A stretch of DNA of 64,000 nt from Sphingobacterium gobiense (GCF_002980575.1 NZ_PVBS01000002.1:1-64000); one strand, 5' to 3'; shown: positions 25,764-36,154, counted from the first letter of the stretch. Program-made: numbers and translations. Notes: generated from the sequence alone by a model not told the origin.

Positions 25764-25855
25764 TTTATTCGTTTTGTTCTGTGTTAATTCTTCCCGCTGA
25801 CCGGTTTAGGTGTCATTAGAATATTTCGGAAAGATAGTCATTTGAACGCAGAAAT

Positions 25856-27256
25856 CTAAAAGTTGAAGTATTCTTTCGCGTTATGATAACTAATATCACT
25901 TACCATTTCTCCAATCCATTCGATATCATTTGGCAGTTCTCCTTTTTCTACATCTTCTCCGAAAATATCACACACTAATCGTCTGAAATACTCATGTCTT
26001 GGAAACGACAAGAAGCTTCTAGAATCGGTCAACATCCCGACCAAACGGCTCAACAGCCCCATATTCGACAAGGCGTTTAGCTGCTTAGTCATGCCGTCTT
26101 TTTGATCCAGGAACCACCAAGCCGATCCAAACTGAATTTTTCCTTTGATTGATCCATCATTAAAATTTCCGATCATGGTGGCGATTAACTCATTGTCAGC
26201 CGGGTTCAGATTGTATAAAATCGTTTTTGTCAGCTTATCCTGGTTATCCAACCTGTTCAGGAATTTAGAAAGTGCTCTCGCTTGGCTAAAGTCACCGATG
26301 GAATCCCAGCCGGTATCTGGTCCATTTAAACGCAACATACGCGCGTTGTTATTCCGTAGCGCCCCTAGATGATACTGTTGAACCCAACCTTTTTCGTGAT
26401 CCCATTCCGCAAACTGCACCAACATAGCCGATTTGAACTTCAAATTTTCGCTAAGGGTTAAGACTTGTTTTGCTCTTATTTTTTCGAAGATAAGAGCAAT
26501 CTCCTGATCAGTATAATCTTCGGCGTAAATCTGCTCTAGCCCGTGATCAGAAACAGAACAACCGTTTTCCGCAAAGAAGTCGTGTCTTGTCTTCAGTGCG
26601 TCTAAGTAAGCCGCATAACTTCCAATAGATGTATTTGTCACTGCTTCCACTTGATCGATATAAGTGTTCAGCGCTTCAACATCGTCTGCGTTCATGGCTT
26701 TATCTGGACGAAAAGCCGGAAGCATCTTGAAGCTTTCGTTCTCCTGCGCAAACTGCTGATGAAAATTCAAGGAATCTATCGGATCGTCTGTCGTACATAC
26801 GACCTCAACATTCATCATTTTCAATAATCCCCGAACGGAATAACCCGGTTCCGCCAACTTAGCCGCCGTCTCTTCATAAATCTTTTCTGCTGTTTTAGGA
26901 GAAAGTAAATCCTTGATGCCAAAGTAGCGCTGAAGCTCTAAGTGTGTCCAATGGTACAAAGGATTACGCAGCGTATATGGAACAGTTTCCGCCCATTTTA
27001 AAAATTTCTCTTTGTCAGAAGCATCTCCTGTAATATATTTCTCGTTCACTCCATTGGCACGCATAGCGCGCCATTTATAATGGTCACCATTCAGCCATAC
27101 CTGGCTTATGTTCTCAAATTGCGTGTCGTTTACAATTTGTTCTGGGATCAGGTGATTATGGTAGTCAATAATAGGCAAACTCTTTGAAAACTGATGATAT
27201 AACGTTTCTGCCGTTTTGCTATTTAATAAAAAGTTGTCGTCTAAAAATGCTTTCAT
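25856..27256 (-). CDS. uxaC: Uronate isomerase (glucuronate/galacturonate isomerase)
   Basis: 466-residue amidohydrolase-fold enzyme converting D-galacturonate to D-tagaturonate (and glucuronate to fructuronate), the first cytoplasmic step. The metal site motif IDYHNHLIPEQI is near residue 32; TDDPIDSL and FPRHEYFRRLVCD are also family signatures. Full length. It starts 13 bases after uxaA. Confidence 0.96.
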   Translation of the reverse strand: MKAFLDDNFLLNSKTAETLYHQFSKSLPIIDYHNHLIPEQIVNDTQFENISQVWLNGDHYKWRAMRANGVNEKYITGDASDKEKFLKWAETVPYTLRNPLYHWTHLELQRYFGIKDLLSPKTAEKIYEETAAKLAEPGYSVRGLLKMMNVEVVCTTDDPIDSLNFHQQFAQENESFKMLPAFRPDKAMNADDVEALNTYIDQVEAVTNTSIGSYAAYLDALKTRHDFFAENGCSVSDHGLEQIYAEDYTDQEIALIFEKIRAKQVLTLSENLKFKSAMLVQFAEWDHEKGWVQQYHLGALRNNNARMLRLNGPDTGWDSIGDFSQARALSKFLNRLDNQDKLTKTILYNLNPADNELIATMIGNFNDGSIKGKIQFGSAWWFLDQKDGMTKQLNALSNMGLLSRLVGMLTDSRSFLSFPRHEYFRRLVCDIFGEDVEKGELPNDIEWIGEMVSDISYHNAKEYFNF

Positions 27257-27269
27257 GATTATAATAGTT

Positions 27270-28916
27270 TTATAAACTTACTCCTCTTTTCCAAGGAATG
27301 AAGTCGTCTTGATTTAACTGTACTGCTTTTGGTATTACTTCTCCACTGGCGGCTTTAATGCAATATTCTAAGATATCTTCCCCCATTTGCTCGATGGTTT
27401 TATCCCCGTCAATTATAGCCCCCGTATTGATATCAATAATATCGCCCATGCGTTGTGCCAACGCGTTATTGGTGGCTACCTTTATAACCGGGCAAATGGG
27501 GTTTCCCGTAGGTGTGCCAAGCCCAGTGGTAAACAAAATTAGGGTGGCACCCGAAGCGGCCTTTCCGGTTGTTGCTTCTACATCATTGCCTGGTGTACAC
27601 ACTAGATTTAACCCGGGTTTAGTTGCTTCTTCGGTATAATCTAATACGTCTACTACAGGCGACGTTCCGCCTTTTTTAGCCGCTCCTGTACTCTTTATAG
27701 CGTCGGTAATCAGACCATCCCGAATATTTCCTGGAGACGGATTCATGTGAAACCCAGAACCTACATTTTCTGCTGCCTGGCTGTAAGCCCCCATTAATCG
27801 AATGAATTTATGGGCCGCTTCCGGCTCTATCGTTCGATCGATTAGGTTTTGTTCAGCGCCACACAATTCGGGAAACTCGGCCAACAGCACTTTGCCTCCT
27901 AGAGCGACCAGTAAATCAGAAGTATATCCTACAGCCGGGTTTGCCGATATTCCGCTGAAACCGTCGCTACCACCGCATTTCACCCCCAAGGTTAATTTAC
28001 TCAACGGAGCAGGTTGCCGTTCCAATTTATTAATTTCTATCAGTCCGACAAAGGTCTTTTGTATAGCTTCTTTAATAAGCTGTTCTTCGCTTTTCGACTG
28101 CTGTTGCTCAAAAACGTGAATCGGCTTTTTAAAATTCGGATTTCGCTCTTTTATATCCGCCAATAAATCGTTCAGTTGCAGATTCTGACAACCGAGACTT
28201 AATACCGTGACACCTGCTACATTAGGGTGGTCAGCATAAGCGGCCAATAGTTTCCCTAAAACGGCCGCATCCTGCCGGATACCGCCACACCCCCCCTGAT
28301 GATTTAAGAATTTAATACCATCTACGTTTTTAAATACACGATTCTTCGCATGAGAGACAACGCTTAGCTGTTCAGGTGACAACGTATTTATGTCCTGTCC
28401 GGCTTCATACGCGGCCAACAGTTCATGGGTAAAAGCACGATATTTTCCGGTCACCGAATACCCTAGTTCGTTGTGGAGTGCTTCCTTAATAACATCCAGG
28501 TTTCTGTTTTCACAAAATACGGTAGGGATAAAAAGCCAATAATTGGCCGTACCCACTTTGCCATCAGAGCGAACATACCCGTTAAAGGTTCTGCCTTCGA
28601 AGCGCGAAACATCGGGCATTTCCCATGTGTATTCATAAGGGCGAAATCTATAGGGATCTGCGGCATGTTTGGTATTGTCCGTATTCATAATCCCCCCTTG
28701 CTGCACGGTATATTGTGTTTTTCCCACAAGTACGCCATACATATATATTTCATCTCCTTGATGCATGTCCCGCATAAAAAACTTATGTTTTGCGGGCACA
28801 TCGTCCTGTAAGGTATAAACTGCACCATCAAACGCTATTTGCTCACCTTTCGACAGGTCCTGCAATGCTACCAATACATTATCCTTCGGATGGATCCTTA
28901 ATATTCTATTTGCCAT
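27270..28916 (-). CDS. uxaA: Altronate dehydratase
   Basis: 548 residues, an iron-dependent dehydratase turning D-altronate into 2-keto-3-deoxygluconate (KDG). An N-terminal SAF domain (about 1-95) is followed by the catalytic domain with FLNHQGGCGGIRQD, LGCQNLQLNDL, VKCGGSDGFSGISANP and STGAAKKGGTS. Full-length fused form. Its start overlaps the end of uxaB by 19 bases. Confidence 0.96.
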   Translation of the reverse strand: MANRILRIHPKDNVLVALQDLSKGEQIAFDGAVYTLQDDVPAKHKFFMRDMHQGDEIYMYGVLVGKTQYTVQQGGIMNTDNTKHAADPYRFRPYEYTWEMPDVSRFEGRTFNGYVRSDGKVGTANYWLFIPTVFCENRNLDVIKEALHNELGYSVTGKYRAFTHELLAAYEAGQDINTLSPEQLSVVSHAKNRVFKNVDGIKFLNHQGGCGGIRQDAAVLGKLLAAYADHPNVAGVTVLSLGCQNLQLNDLLADIKERNPNFKKPIHVFEQQQSKSEEQLIKEAIQKTFVGLIEINKLERQPAPLSKLTLGVKCGGSDGFSGISANPAVGYTSDLLVALGGKVLLAEFPELCGAEQNLIDRTIEPEAAHKFIRLMGAYSQAAENVGSGFHMNPSPGNIRDGLITDAIKSTGAAKKGGTSPVVDVLDYTEEATKPGLNLVCTPGNDVEATTGKAASGATLILFTTGLGTPTGNPICPVIKVATNNALAQRMGDIIDINTGAIIDGDKTIEQMGEDILEYCIKAASGEVIPKAVQLNQDDFIPWKRGVSL

Positions 28917-30415
28917 GTTGCATTTAACTTTTCAATTGTTTTTAATACGCCATCCGCGTCTATTTCGTCCATATAATGCCCGACAGCCGACTCGAACTCG
29001 GGATACGTTGTCAAATCCTTTCCCCATAGACTATCATCACGGAGCACATTGTGTATTACTGTCTGCCTATTCGTCCAATGGTTTAACAATGCCGGTGCAA
29101 ACTCGTCTTGAAGGACAATTTTCTGTCCGTTGATCTCCTGTACATATTGACCATCTTGCTCTGTAGTATCCATAAACTTGATATAGGCGGCGAAACCTAA
29201 TGCGATATGCTGTGGGGGAACGAGATTCTTCGTATACCATTTTTCTAACAATGCGATATTGCGCATATTCATCTTCGAGGTATAATTTAACGCAATGTTT
29301 TCCCATCGATGCTCAAGAAAAGGATTACTAAACCTGTCGATTACACGATTAGCAAAATCCTCCACATCCTGTGTTTTAATATGTTGATCGACTATCGATT
29401 TACCTATTTCATTTTTCATCAGACCGCGGACGAAAGCATTAAACGCATCATTTTGCATCGCTTCTTTCACGGTTATAAAGCCACTCCACAACGCAGCTGC
29501 ACAACTTAGCGTATGTGTTCCGTTCAACAGCCGCAACTTAATCTCCTTGAATTTATCGATAGATGGAACAAGTACTACACCGTCGTCTACTTCTGCGAAA
29601 GAAAGGACATTCTTCACGCGTTGCGAATCGGTTTCGATGGCCCATAAACGGAATGGTTCGGCCATAATCATGAGTTTATCCTGGTACCCCAATTCCTGTT
29701 CCGTTTGTTGCTGCTCCTCTTTCGGCAAACGACCCGGCACAATGCGATCTACCAAGGTATTACAGAAGTCGTTGGCTTCGTCTAACCATGTTAAAAAACC
29801 TTTTTCCAGGTTATTCTGAGCAGCCAAACTGTGTAAAATTTTCTTCAGTTTCGTTGCATTGTCGGAAATCAATTCTGTAGGGAGCACCACGAGCCCTTTT
29901 GTTGTGTCGCCATCAAAGTGTCGGTAACGTTCGTACAGGAAGGACAACAATTTTCCGGGAAATGAAGCAGGAGGGCCGTCTGTTATCTTATCGTTACTCA
30001 ATACGATCCCTACTTCCGTTGTATTGGAAAATACAACTTGCATATCGGGGTTCCGCGCCGCTTCAAGGATAGCTTGCCAATCTCTCGAGGCTGACAATAC
30101 CCGCGAAATCGCATTATTGACACTGTATCGAACGACTTCCCGCCCATCCTCTATTCCTTTGATAGATAAGGTGTATAAGCCTTCTTGCTCTGCAAATTCA
30201 TCCGTACCCGATGATGCTGTTGACTTAACCACCAAAATACGCCCGTTAAACAAACCTTCTTTATTTGCCTTATCAACAAAATAATCAGGCAAGCCCCTCA
30301 ACAGCACTCCAGTTCCAAATTGCAACACGCGTTCCGGCAATTCAAAGGAATTGCCTTCAGGCAACTCCACCTTGCTTGCATCTATTTTTCCTATATTCTC
30401 TCTTGAAAGTAACAT
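28898..30415 (-). CDS. uxaB: Tagaturonate reductase (altronate oxidoreductase)
   Basis: 505-residue member of the mannitol dehydrogenase family reducing D-tagaturonate to D-altronate with NADH. The nucleotide-binding start is VLQFGTGVLLRG (about residues 30-41); KLRLLNGTHTLSC holds the catalytic Lys and the Asn/His of the family. Translation begins 4 bases after the PL10 stop codon, tying secreted lyase and cytoplasmic enzymes into one transcript. Confidence 0.95.
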   Translation of the reverse strand: MLLSRENIGKIDASKVELPEGNSFELPERVLQFGTGVLLRGLPDYFVDKANKEGLFNGRILVVKSTASSGTDEFAEQEGLYTLSIKGIEDGREVVRYSVNNAISRVLSASRDWQAILEAARNPDMQVVFSNTTEVGIVLSNDKITDGPPASFPGKLLSFLYERYRHFDGDTTKGLVVLPTELISDNATKLKKILHSLAAQNNLEKGFLTWLDEANDFCNTLVDRIVPGRLPKEEQQQTEQELGYQDKLMIMAEPFRLWAIETDSQRVKNVLSFAEVDDGVVLVPSIDKFKEIKLRLLNGTHTLSCAAALWSGFITVKEAMQNDAFNAFVRGLMKNEIGKSIVDQHIKTQDVEDFANRVIDRFSNPFLEHRWENIALNYTSKMNMRNIALLEKWYTKNLVPPQHIALGFAAYIKFMDTTEQDGQYVQEINGQKIVLQDEFAPALLNHWTNRQTVIHNVLRDDSLWGKDLTTYPEFESAVGHYMDEIDADGVLKTIEKLNATWQIEY

Positions 30416-30419
30416 ATTT

Positions 30420-31457
30420 CTACTTTTTTATTTCCTTATTTTTCTTCCACTTGGGGTAGTCTTTTTCCAACAGCTTGGCGGGCCAATTCCCAAACCACGC
30501 ATACCCATTCTTTCGTTCAGCTGATATTTGCGAAAAATCGTAAGTCACGCTATTGTCCCGATCGCCGAATAGCGGTTTATTATTCTTGATATCGTAGAAT
30601 CTCGACCATATCACAGAAGTACTATCAGGCACCAAATCACGAACTGTATTTCCTGTTTTTGGGTCCTTTTTTCTATCAAATCGATACCCTTCTAAGTCAT
30701 GTACCGCAAACCAACGAATAGCAGATTCTATTGCTTTTTCTATCGCTGGCGTAACGGGCTGTTTCATCAAAAAACGAACAATATTGACCGATTCCGATGT
30801 ACTTAGCGAAACTGGCTCAAAAACTCTCGCCTGTTCTGGCTGTAACGTTTTTTCATCATATTGCGCGGCCCAAATGGTTAAAGAGTCGTCTTGAACCACC
30901 TGTGTTTTTAATATACAATCTATGCCTCTTGCCAATGCATCTGCCGCACGTCTTTTTAACTTGTCCTCACCTAATGCATCAAAACCCGCTTTTTCTTTTA
31001 CTAAGTTGTCCAACACGGTTAACGCATTAATCATCGCGTTGTCATTATAGGTAATCTGCGCTCGATATAAGGATTTGTTAGGATAGTATTGTGGAAAGCC
31101 ACCGTTTTCATATTGCGCTTCTAACAAATATGCTACCCCTTGACGAGCTGCGTTTAAATAATCGGCGTTCTGTGTTTTGGCGTAGGCCTCCACTAATATG
31201 TTAATTTCTCGCGTTGTCGCTCCGTTGTCAATCGTGGCGTGTTCTTCACCCGTGGCTTTGATTTTCTGAATCAATTCATTTGTCAATGGTAAAGCATAGT
31301 TGACCGCCTTCTTATCAACTTGTTTTCCCCATGCTCCATTGGGAAGCTGGTATGCCAGCACCTTCTCTGCTAAACTATCTTTTAGCTTTTCCTGCGCTAA
31401 AACCGAATGAGATAGCGAGAGCAAACAATAAAACAATATGGAAAATCTAATATGCAT
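30420..31457 (-). CDS. Pectate lyase, polysaccharide lyase family 10
   Basis: 345 residues with a signal peptide (ends VLAQ). It shows the PL10 (alpha/alpha)-barrel features: QLPNGAWGKQ, ATIDNGATTREI, EAQYENGGFPQYYP, YNDNAMINALTVL and GYAWFGNWP near the end. It cuts de-esterified polygalacturonate by beta-elimination, giving unsaturated ends that the neighbouring GH105 can remove. Secreted to periplasm or surface. Confidence 0.9.
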   Translation of the reverse strand: MHIRFSILFYCLLSLSHSVLAQEKLKDSLAEKVLAYQLPNGAWGKQVDKKAVNYALPLTNELIQKIKATGEEHATIDNGATTREINILVEAYAKTQNADYLNAARQGVAYLLEAQYENGGFPQYYPNKSLYRAQITYNDNAMINALTVLDNLVKEKAGFDALGEDKLKRRAADALARGIDCILKTQVVQDDSLTIWAAQYDEKTLQPEQARVFEPVSLSTSESVNIVRFLMKQPVTPAIEKAIESAIRWFAVHDLEGYRFDRKKDPKTGNTVRDLVPDSTSVIWSRFYDIKNNKPLFGDRDNSVTYDFSQISAERKNGYAWFGNWPAKLLEKDYPKWKKNKEIKK

Positions 31458-31468
31458 CGTCTATCTAT

Positions 31469-33379
31469 TTATTTTGCTTTTTTCACTAACCACTGTACCA
31501 GTTCATGCGCTGCGTCAAAGTTCTGATATTCAGCAGGAAGTTTACGCCCATCTACATATTCATTGTACAACCACGGATCGCCAATCGCGAAAACAGTTCC
31601 CTTACCAAATTTTGCTGTTGCGATGATGATATCATCGTTATCCTCCACGAGTGCTTTTGCCGGCTTTGTAACGTTGATGGTCGAAATTTCTTTTATATAA
31701 ATCTTCTTTGTCTCTTTGAAAATTTCCGTTTTCGGCGACATGATAATAGCACCCTGCGCATAATTATTTCCTTTCACCATATTCCGGTTGTCTTCATTAA
31801 ACGTGATTCCGAATTTTTGAGGAAGTGTGTTGAACTTCGTTATCTCACAATTGCCTGCATCATTGAGCAATAACACCAATACACCTCCTGCCCGAACCCA
31901 ACTTGCAATCTCATCCGCATCTGCTTCGTTCATGTAATTCGGACGCGTTGTCTCTTTCTCTGTATCAGGATCAACAATAATATAAATATCGCTATCCGCT
32001 AACTTTTGCCGAGTTGGCGCTTCACGCAATGTATTCAATTTACCCCCATATTGTTCAAATATGCGTCCTAACAAATAGAAACCGTTGTTATCCTGACCGT
32101 CCCAAAGGTAATGATAAGGCTTCAATTGACCGTCCGGTGCTTTCTTGTATTCATTGTTATAATGATTATCCAACGTCACATTTACTTTTCTACCTTTTGC
32201 TGTTTTTGCAAATTCCATTTCGGATGCGGCTAAGATAAAAGGTCCAACACCTTTAGGGTCATTCGGTTTCACGGGTTCGCTCATATAATATGCAAAGCTG
32301 CCATCACGATAATTTTTTGACCCTCCCAATCCAGAAACAGTTACGACATGATTGATATTCACGCGGTCAGAACCACCCGAGGTGACGAACTGCTTTACCA
32401 AACCAGTATACCCCTTATCAACAGCTTTTTGAAAGTCCTTTTTTTCAACATATCCTTTTCTAACGGCTTTCGCCATCGCATATACAAACATACTCGATGC
32501 CGATGCCTCTACATAATTTCCTTCACGCGAGCCTAAATCAACAATATCATACCATACACCTGTCTTATGATCTTGGTATCGCGCTACAGCTGTTAATGTT
32601 CGGTTCAAGATTTGTAAAAGCTTTTCTCTGCCGGGATGTTCCTGCGGGAAATAATCTAACACGTCCACCAAAGCCATCGCATACCAGCCAATTCCTCTTC
32701 CCCAAAAATGCTTGGAAAGCCCCGTTTCCGGATTTGCCCACTTTTCTTTTCTAGACTCATCCCAACCGTGGTAAAGTAATCCCGTTTTGTCATCGCGCGC
32801 ATGATTTTCCATATACGTAAACTGGTTTACGATATCATCAAATGCACTATCGATACCCATCAAAGCAGCGTACTCGGTATAAAAGGGTTGTGCCATATAG
32901 AGTCCATCCAGCCACATTTGATACGGATAGATTTTCTTATGCCAAAATCCGCCCTCATTGGTGCGGGGGTGTGTCAGGATCTGATTATATATCTTTTCAC
33001 TCGCTTTTAAATATTTCTGCTTCCCCGTGACCTTGTACAGGAACAATAATGAGCGGCCATTTTTAATATGGTCGATATTATACTCTTCTGGTCGATAGTT
33101 TCTGATATCGCCATCTTCTGTTACAAACTGATCCATCCAGCCCTGTATATAGTCGTAATACGTTTTATCACCTGTATTTCGCCATACTTCCACCATACCT
33201 TCCAATACAACGCCCATGTCGTAGGTCCATTGGGGTCCTTTCTCTTTATTGGTAAACCGAGCATCTTTATACAACGAATCCATCGCCGTAATTGCCATTT
33301 TCTCGGATAGTCTCTGTTGCCCCACACCGAGCTGTGTTAACAACAGTAAACAGACTACAAAACTTATATTCTTCTTCAT
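31469..33379 (-). CDS. GH105 unsaturated rhamnogalacturonyl hydrolase with C-terminal DUF4350-like domain
   Basis: 636 residues, signal peptide ending VGQQ. Residues 25-385 form the GH88/GH105 barrel; the catalytic Asp is in MWLDGLYMAQPF, with GIGWYAMALVDVLD and EGNYVEASASSMFVY as further signatures. The last 190 residues are an extra alpha/beta domain (DIYIIVDPDTEKET, ASWVRAGGVLVLLLNDAGN, GTVFAIGDPWLYNEY) resembling glutamine-amidotransferase-like DUF4350 folds. It removes unsaturated galacturonate from lyase products. Confidence 0.9.
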   Translation of the reverse strand: MKKNISFVVCLLLLTQLGVGQQRLSEKMAITAMDSLYKDARFTNKEKGPQWTYDMGVVLEGMVEVWRNTGDKTYYDYIQGWMDQFVTEDGDIRNYRPEEYNIDHIKNGRSLLFLYKVTGKQKYLKASEKIYNQILTHPRTNEGGFWHKKIYPYQMWLDGLYMAQPFYTEYAALMGIDSAFDDIVNQFTYMENHARDDKTGLLYHGWDESRKEKWANPETGLSKHFWGRGIGWYAMALVDVLDYFPQEHPGREKLLQILNRTLTAVARYQDHKTGVWYDIVDLGSREGNYVEASASSMFVYAMAKAVRKGYVEKKDFQKAVDKGYTGLVKQFVTSGGSDRVNINHVVTVSGLGGSKNYRDGSFAYYMSEPVKPNDPKGVGPFILAASEMEFAKTAKGRKVNVTLDNHYNNEYKKAPDGQLKPYHYLWDGQDNNGFYLLGRIFEQYGGKLNTLREAPTRQKLADSDIYIIVDPDTEKETTRPNYMNEADADEIASWVRAGGVLVLLLNDAGNCEITKFNTLPQKFGITFNEDNRNMVKGNNYAQGAIIMSPKTEIFKETKKIYIKEISTINVTKPAKALVEDNDDIIIATAKFGKGTVFAIGDPWLYNEYVDGRKLPAEYQNFDAAHELVQWLVKKAK

Positions 33380-33387
33380 TTTTTTTC

Positions 33388-35055
33388 CTACTTTATAATC
33401 AACGCTTTTTCTGATGCACCGTTGGAAAACACGCTTGTTTTCTTTACGCTTTCCGCCTTCGTTCCCGTAAGTACCACTTTTTCGGTTTTCGCGCCGGACA
33501 CCTGGATAAGTAAATCTATGTTGTCTATCGGTTTCAACGCTGTAAACACAATATTCTTGCTGTTATCTATATGAATAAGTGGATTCGTATTGGCTGTTTT
33601 GAGTGTTAAATCTTTCACAACGATATTCGACGCCTCGATAAGTTCGACGCCTTTTTTTGCCACAATATGCGCATGCTCGATCAGAATGTTTTTTATAGAC
33701 ATCTCCGGTAGACCACGGAAAAAAATTCCCTTTTCCGCACCATTCACCTTAATATTCCGAATAACAAAATTTTGGAATCGAGGCGTTTCCGCTGTCACCG
33801 GCGGGATCTCCGCTAATGCAGCACCTCCCTCGCCTGCCTTCGGAAGCTGCCCTTTCAAACCATAGTACATATCGAATAATATCGCTTCTCCTGGAATACC
33901 AACCATGTTAATGTTATTGATGAATATATTTTCTACCACACCTCCACGGCCGCGTGTGGTCTTAAAGCGTAAACCAATATCTGTACCCACTAACGAACAA
34001 TCTTCCACCCAAATATTTCTGGCACCACCACTCATCTCACTTCCGATCACGAAGCCTCCATGCCCGTGGTATACGATATTGTTGCGAATAATTACATTCT
34101 CTGTTGGCATTCCTCTATCGCGACCCGCTTTATCACGTCCGGATTTAATACATATGGCATCGTCACCCACATCAAACGTGCTGTTTTCGACTAGCACATT
34201 TTTACAGGATTCAATATCCAGACCATCTCCGTTTTGGCCATACCAGGGATTTCGTACGTTTAGGTTTCTTACCGTTAAATCTTCGCACATTAACGGATGA
34301 ATATTCCAAGCCGGTGAATTTTGGATCGTTACACCTTCTAGCAGGATACGTTTACAAGACGTAAAAACCAATAGATTCGGACGCAAAAAATCTTTCACAT
34401 CCCTAAAATCAGCCGCCGTTTGTCCGGCATGACCTTTACCTGCGTTCTGCGTTGTTGCACCGCGAAGTGCACTTTCGGAGGGGTACCAAATCCTGCCGGC
34501 CTCGTCCACGACACCGCCAGAAGCAACGAGCTTTTTCCACTGCGCGTCTGTCATCTTATCTCGTTTCACCATTCGCCAAGCCCCGCCATTCCCGTCAATA
34601 ACACCCGTTCCTGTAATCGCTATATTTTCTAAGTTCTTTCCCGAAATCGGATTTTGGTTTCGCCATGCAGGTTCTCCTTCCCAGTTGGATTCTACGAGTT
34701 CATATGCATCAAAGTTATCTGTAAACAAGATTACTGCATCCCGCTGAATATGCAAGTTTACATTGCTCTTCATTTCGATAGGTCCGGTCAGCCACAAGCC
34801 TCCCGGTACCAATACTACACCGCCGCCCTTTTCATTAACGGTTGTAATCGCGTTATTAATCGCTTCGGTGTTTATATACTGGCCGTCACCTTTTGCTCCA
34901 AATTCGGTAATACGTAACGTGTCGTTTGGAAAGCTCACTTGTTGGACGATCGGACGTACAGGTTCCTGTGCCTTCAACGCGCACACACTTATACCCGCCA
35001 AAACCATGAGCATAGTGATATATATTGTCTTAATATCTTGTTTTCTTCGTATCAT
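33388..35055 (-). CDS. GH28 polygalacturonase family glycoside hydrolase (copy 1)
   Basis: 555 residues with an N-terminal hydrophobic signal segment ending near ALKAQ. The right-handed beta-helix starts at ITEFGAKGDG; catalytic motifs in order are NGDGLD, VGDDAIC (two Asp), GHGGFVIGSEMSGG and RFKTTRGRGG, all intact. Hydrolyses galacturonosyl linkages, probably as an exo-enzyme given the periplasmic setting (inference). Paralogue at 54472. A half-conserved LacI-type site lies about 80 bases upstream. Confidence 0.93.
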   Translation of the reverse strand: MIRRKQDIKTIYITMLMVLAGISVCALKAQEPVRPIVQQVSFPNDTLRITEFGAKGDGQYINTEAINNAITTVNEKGGGVVLVPGGLWLTGPIEMKSNVNLHIQRDAVILFTDNFDAYELVESNWEGEPAWRNQNPISGKNLENIAITGTGVIDGNGGAWRMVKRDKMTDAQWKKLVASGGVVDEAGRIWYPSESALRGATTQNAGKGHAGQTAADFRDVKDFLRPNLLVFTSCKRILLEGVTIQNSPAWNIHPLMCEDLTVRNLNVRNPWYGQNGDGLDIESCKNVLVENSTFDVGDDAICIKSGRDKAGRDRGMPTENVIIRNNIVYHGHGGFVIGSEMSGGARNIWVEDCSLVGTDIGLRFKTTRGRGGVVENIFINNINMVGIPGEAILFDMYYGLKGQLPKAGEGGAALAEIPPVTAETPRFQNFVIRNIKVNGAEKGIFFRGLPEMSIKNILIEHAHIVAKKGVELIEASNIVVKDLTLKTANTNPLIHIDNSKNIVFTALKPIDNIDLLIQVSGAKTEKVVLTGTKAESVKKTSVFSNGASEKALIIK

Positions 35056-35095
35056 TTCCCCTTTATTTGTTTAATTTTTGGCTATTTCGTTTAGA

Positions 35096-35161
35096 CAAGT
35101 CTACATCGTTTGTCTAGAAAAAGAAAGAAAAAACTATGCAATCGTTACCGGAGAACCGAAT
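35096..35161 (-). promoter_or_regulatory. Possible GH28 promoter with degenerate LacI-type operator
   Basis: GCAATCGTTACCGG at 35138-35151 is identical to the left half of the palindrome at 38120; the right half (AGAACCGAATG) is poorly conserved and overlaps the end of the upstream CE8 gene. Some 46 bases from its centre the minus strand has TAGACTTG (35096-35103), a 7/8 match to TAnnTTTG, also part of a TAGACAA/TTGTCTA inverted repeat. Confidence 0.45.
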
Positions 35162-36122
35162 GTTTATTTAGTATTGATTTGACGTCCCAATCACCGAAAA
35201 CAGTTGATAATGTTAGTTCTCCTGCCTCTTCGTCCGTTAGCTGTTGTGACCATTTGACACGACTTTGTGACAAAGCGCCTTCTCCCGTATTTTCATATTC
35301 TGCATAAAAAGCGGTTTGTTCGTTGCTCTCCTTTCCCCAGTTGTGCCATCCTTCCGAAACGATAAAATCCGGCAAGATGCAATGCATAAACACGACTTTC
35401 GCATAAGGCCTCCACGGACGGCCTAAATAAAAACGTTGTACATCCTCCGCTCCCGTAATGATACAATTATTGAATATATAGCCGTATTCAGTTGTTTCTG
35501 GAGTTGAAGCGGCAGTAATGTAGCCGGATTTCTTACAATGTAGCTCGCAGGCTTCAAACCAAGCCGTAGATGATCCAAAAATGTAATCGACTGTTCCTTC
35601 GATATAACAGTTGACATATAGCTGCCTAGCACCTTTACCGTATGTATACAGCGTATCTTGGTAGCCTAAGAAACGACAGTTGATAAACGTTGCCTTATCT
35701 GCACCTACCCATATCGCGACTGCCTGACCTACCGGACCAGCACTATTTTCAAACGTGATATTTTCAGCAATAAAGCCCTCTCCAAGGCAATAGAAACTAG
35801 ATGAGCCCGATGTTCCGATTTCTTCACCAAATGCATTTTTTTTCTGAGCAAAATCGTCAAACGTCAAAATCGTATTGAATTTGTCTTCTCCTATGAGTTT
35901 TATATGCTGCTTCGGAAAAGCTAAGATGATTTTTTCTTTATACACCCCTTTTTTCACAAAAATGGTAGTTCCTTCTTTCCGAAAAGAAGGAACGGCATCA
36001 ATGGCTTCCTGCACCGTTTCAAAATCACCACTCCCGTCTTTCGAAACGACGAAGTCATAGGACGCTCCCCACGCAGCTTCCATCCAGAAAAAAACCAAAA
36101 TGATGAATAGGTTTGCCTTCAT
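35145..36122 (-). CDS. Pectinesterase, carbohydrate esterase family 8 (copy 1)
   Basis: 325 residues, signal peptide ending near AAWGAS. Beta-helix enzyme removing methyl esters from homogalacturonan so that lyases and GH28 can act. Catalytic residues are all present: Gln in GQAVAIW, Asp in GYQDTLY, Asp in VDYIFGS, Arg in YLGRPWRP. Copies 2 and 3 are at 39858 and 53381. Confidence 0.94.
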   Translation of the reverse strand: MKANLFIILVFFWMEAAWGASYDFVVSKDGSGDFETVQEAIDAVPSFRKEGTTIFVKKGVYKEKIILAFPKQHIKLIGEDKFNTILTFDDFAQKKNAFGEEIGTSGSSSFYCLGEGFIAENITFENSAGPVGQAVAIWVGADKATFINCRFLGYQDTLYTYGKGARQLYVNCYIEGTVDYIFGSSTAWFEACELHCKKSGYITAASTPETTEYGYIFNNCIITGAEDVQRFYLGRPWRPYAKVVFMHCILPDFIVSEGWHNWGKESNEQTAFYAEYENTGEGALSQSRVKWSQQLTDEEAGELTLSTVFGDWDVKSILNKHSVLR

Positions 36123-36154
36123 TAAATGTATTTTATTACTCCCTCTCTATTGGT

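Noticed and set aside
35066..35081. Single TTTAATTTTTGGC match to the HTCS-like repeat near GH28
   Set aside because: One copy only, in the wrong orientation for GH28, and no partner 21 bp away.
35092..35117. TAGACAA/TTGTCTA inverted repeat as a terminator after CE8
   Set aside because: AT-rich, short arms, no T-run, and it overlaps the likely GH28 promoter; kept only as part of that region.
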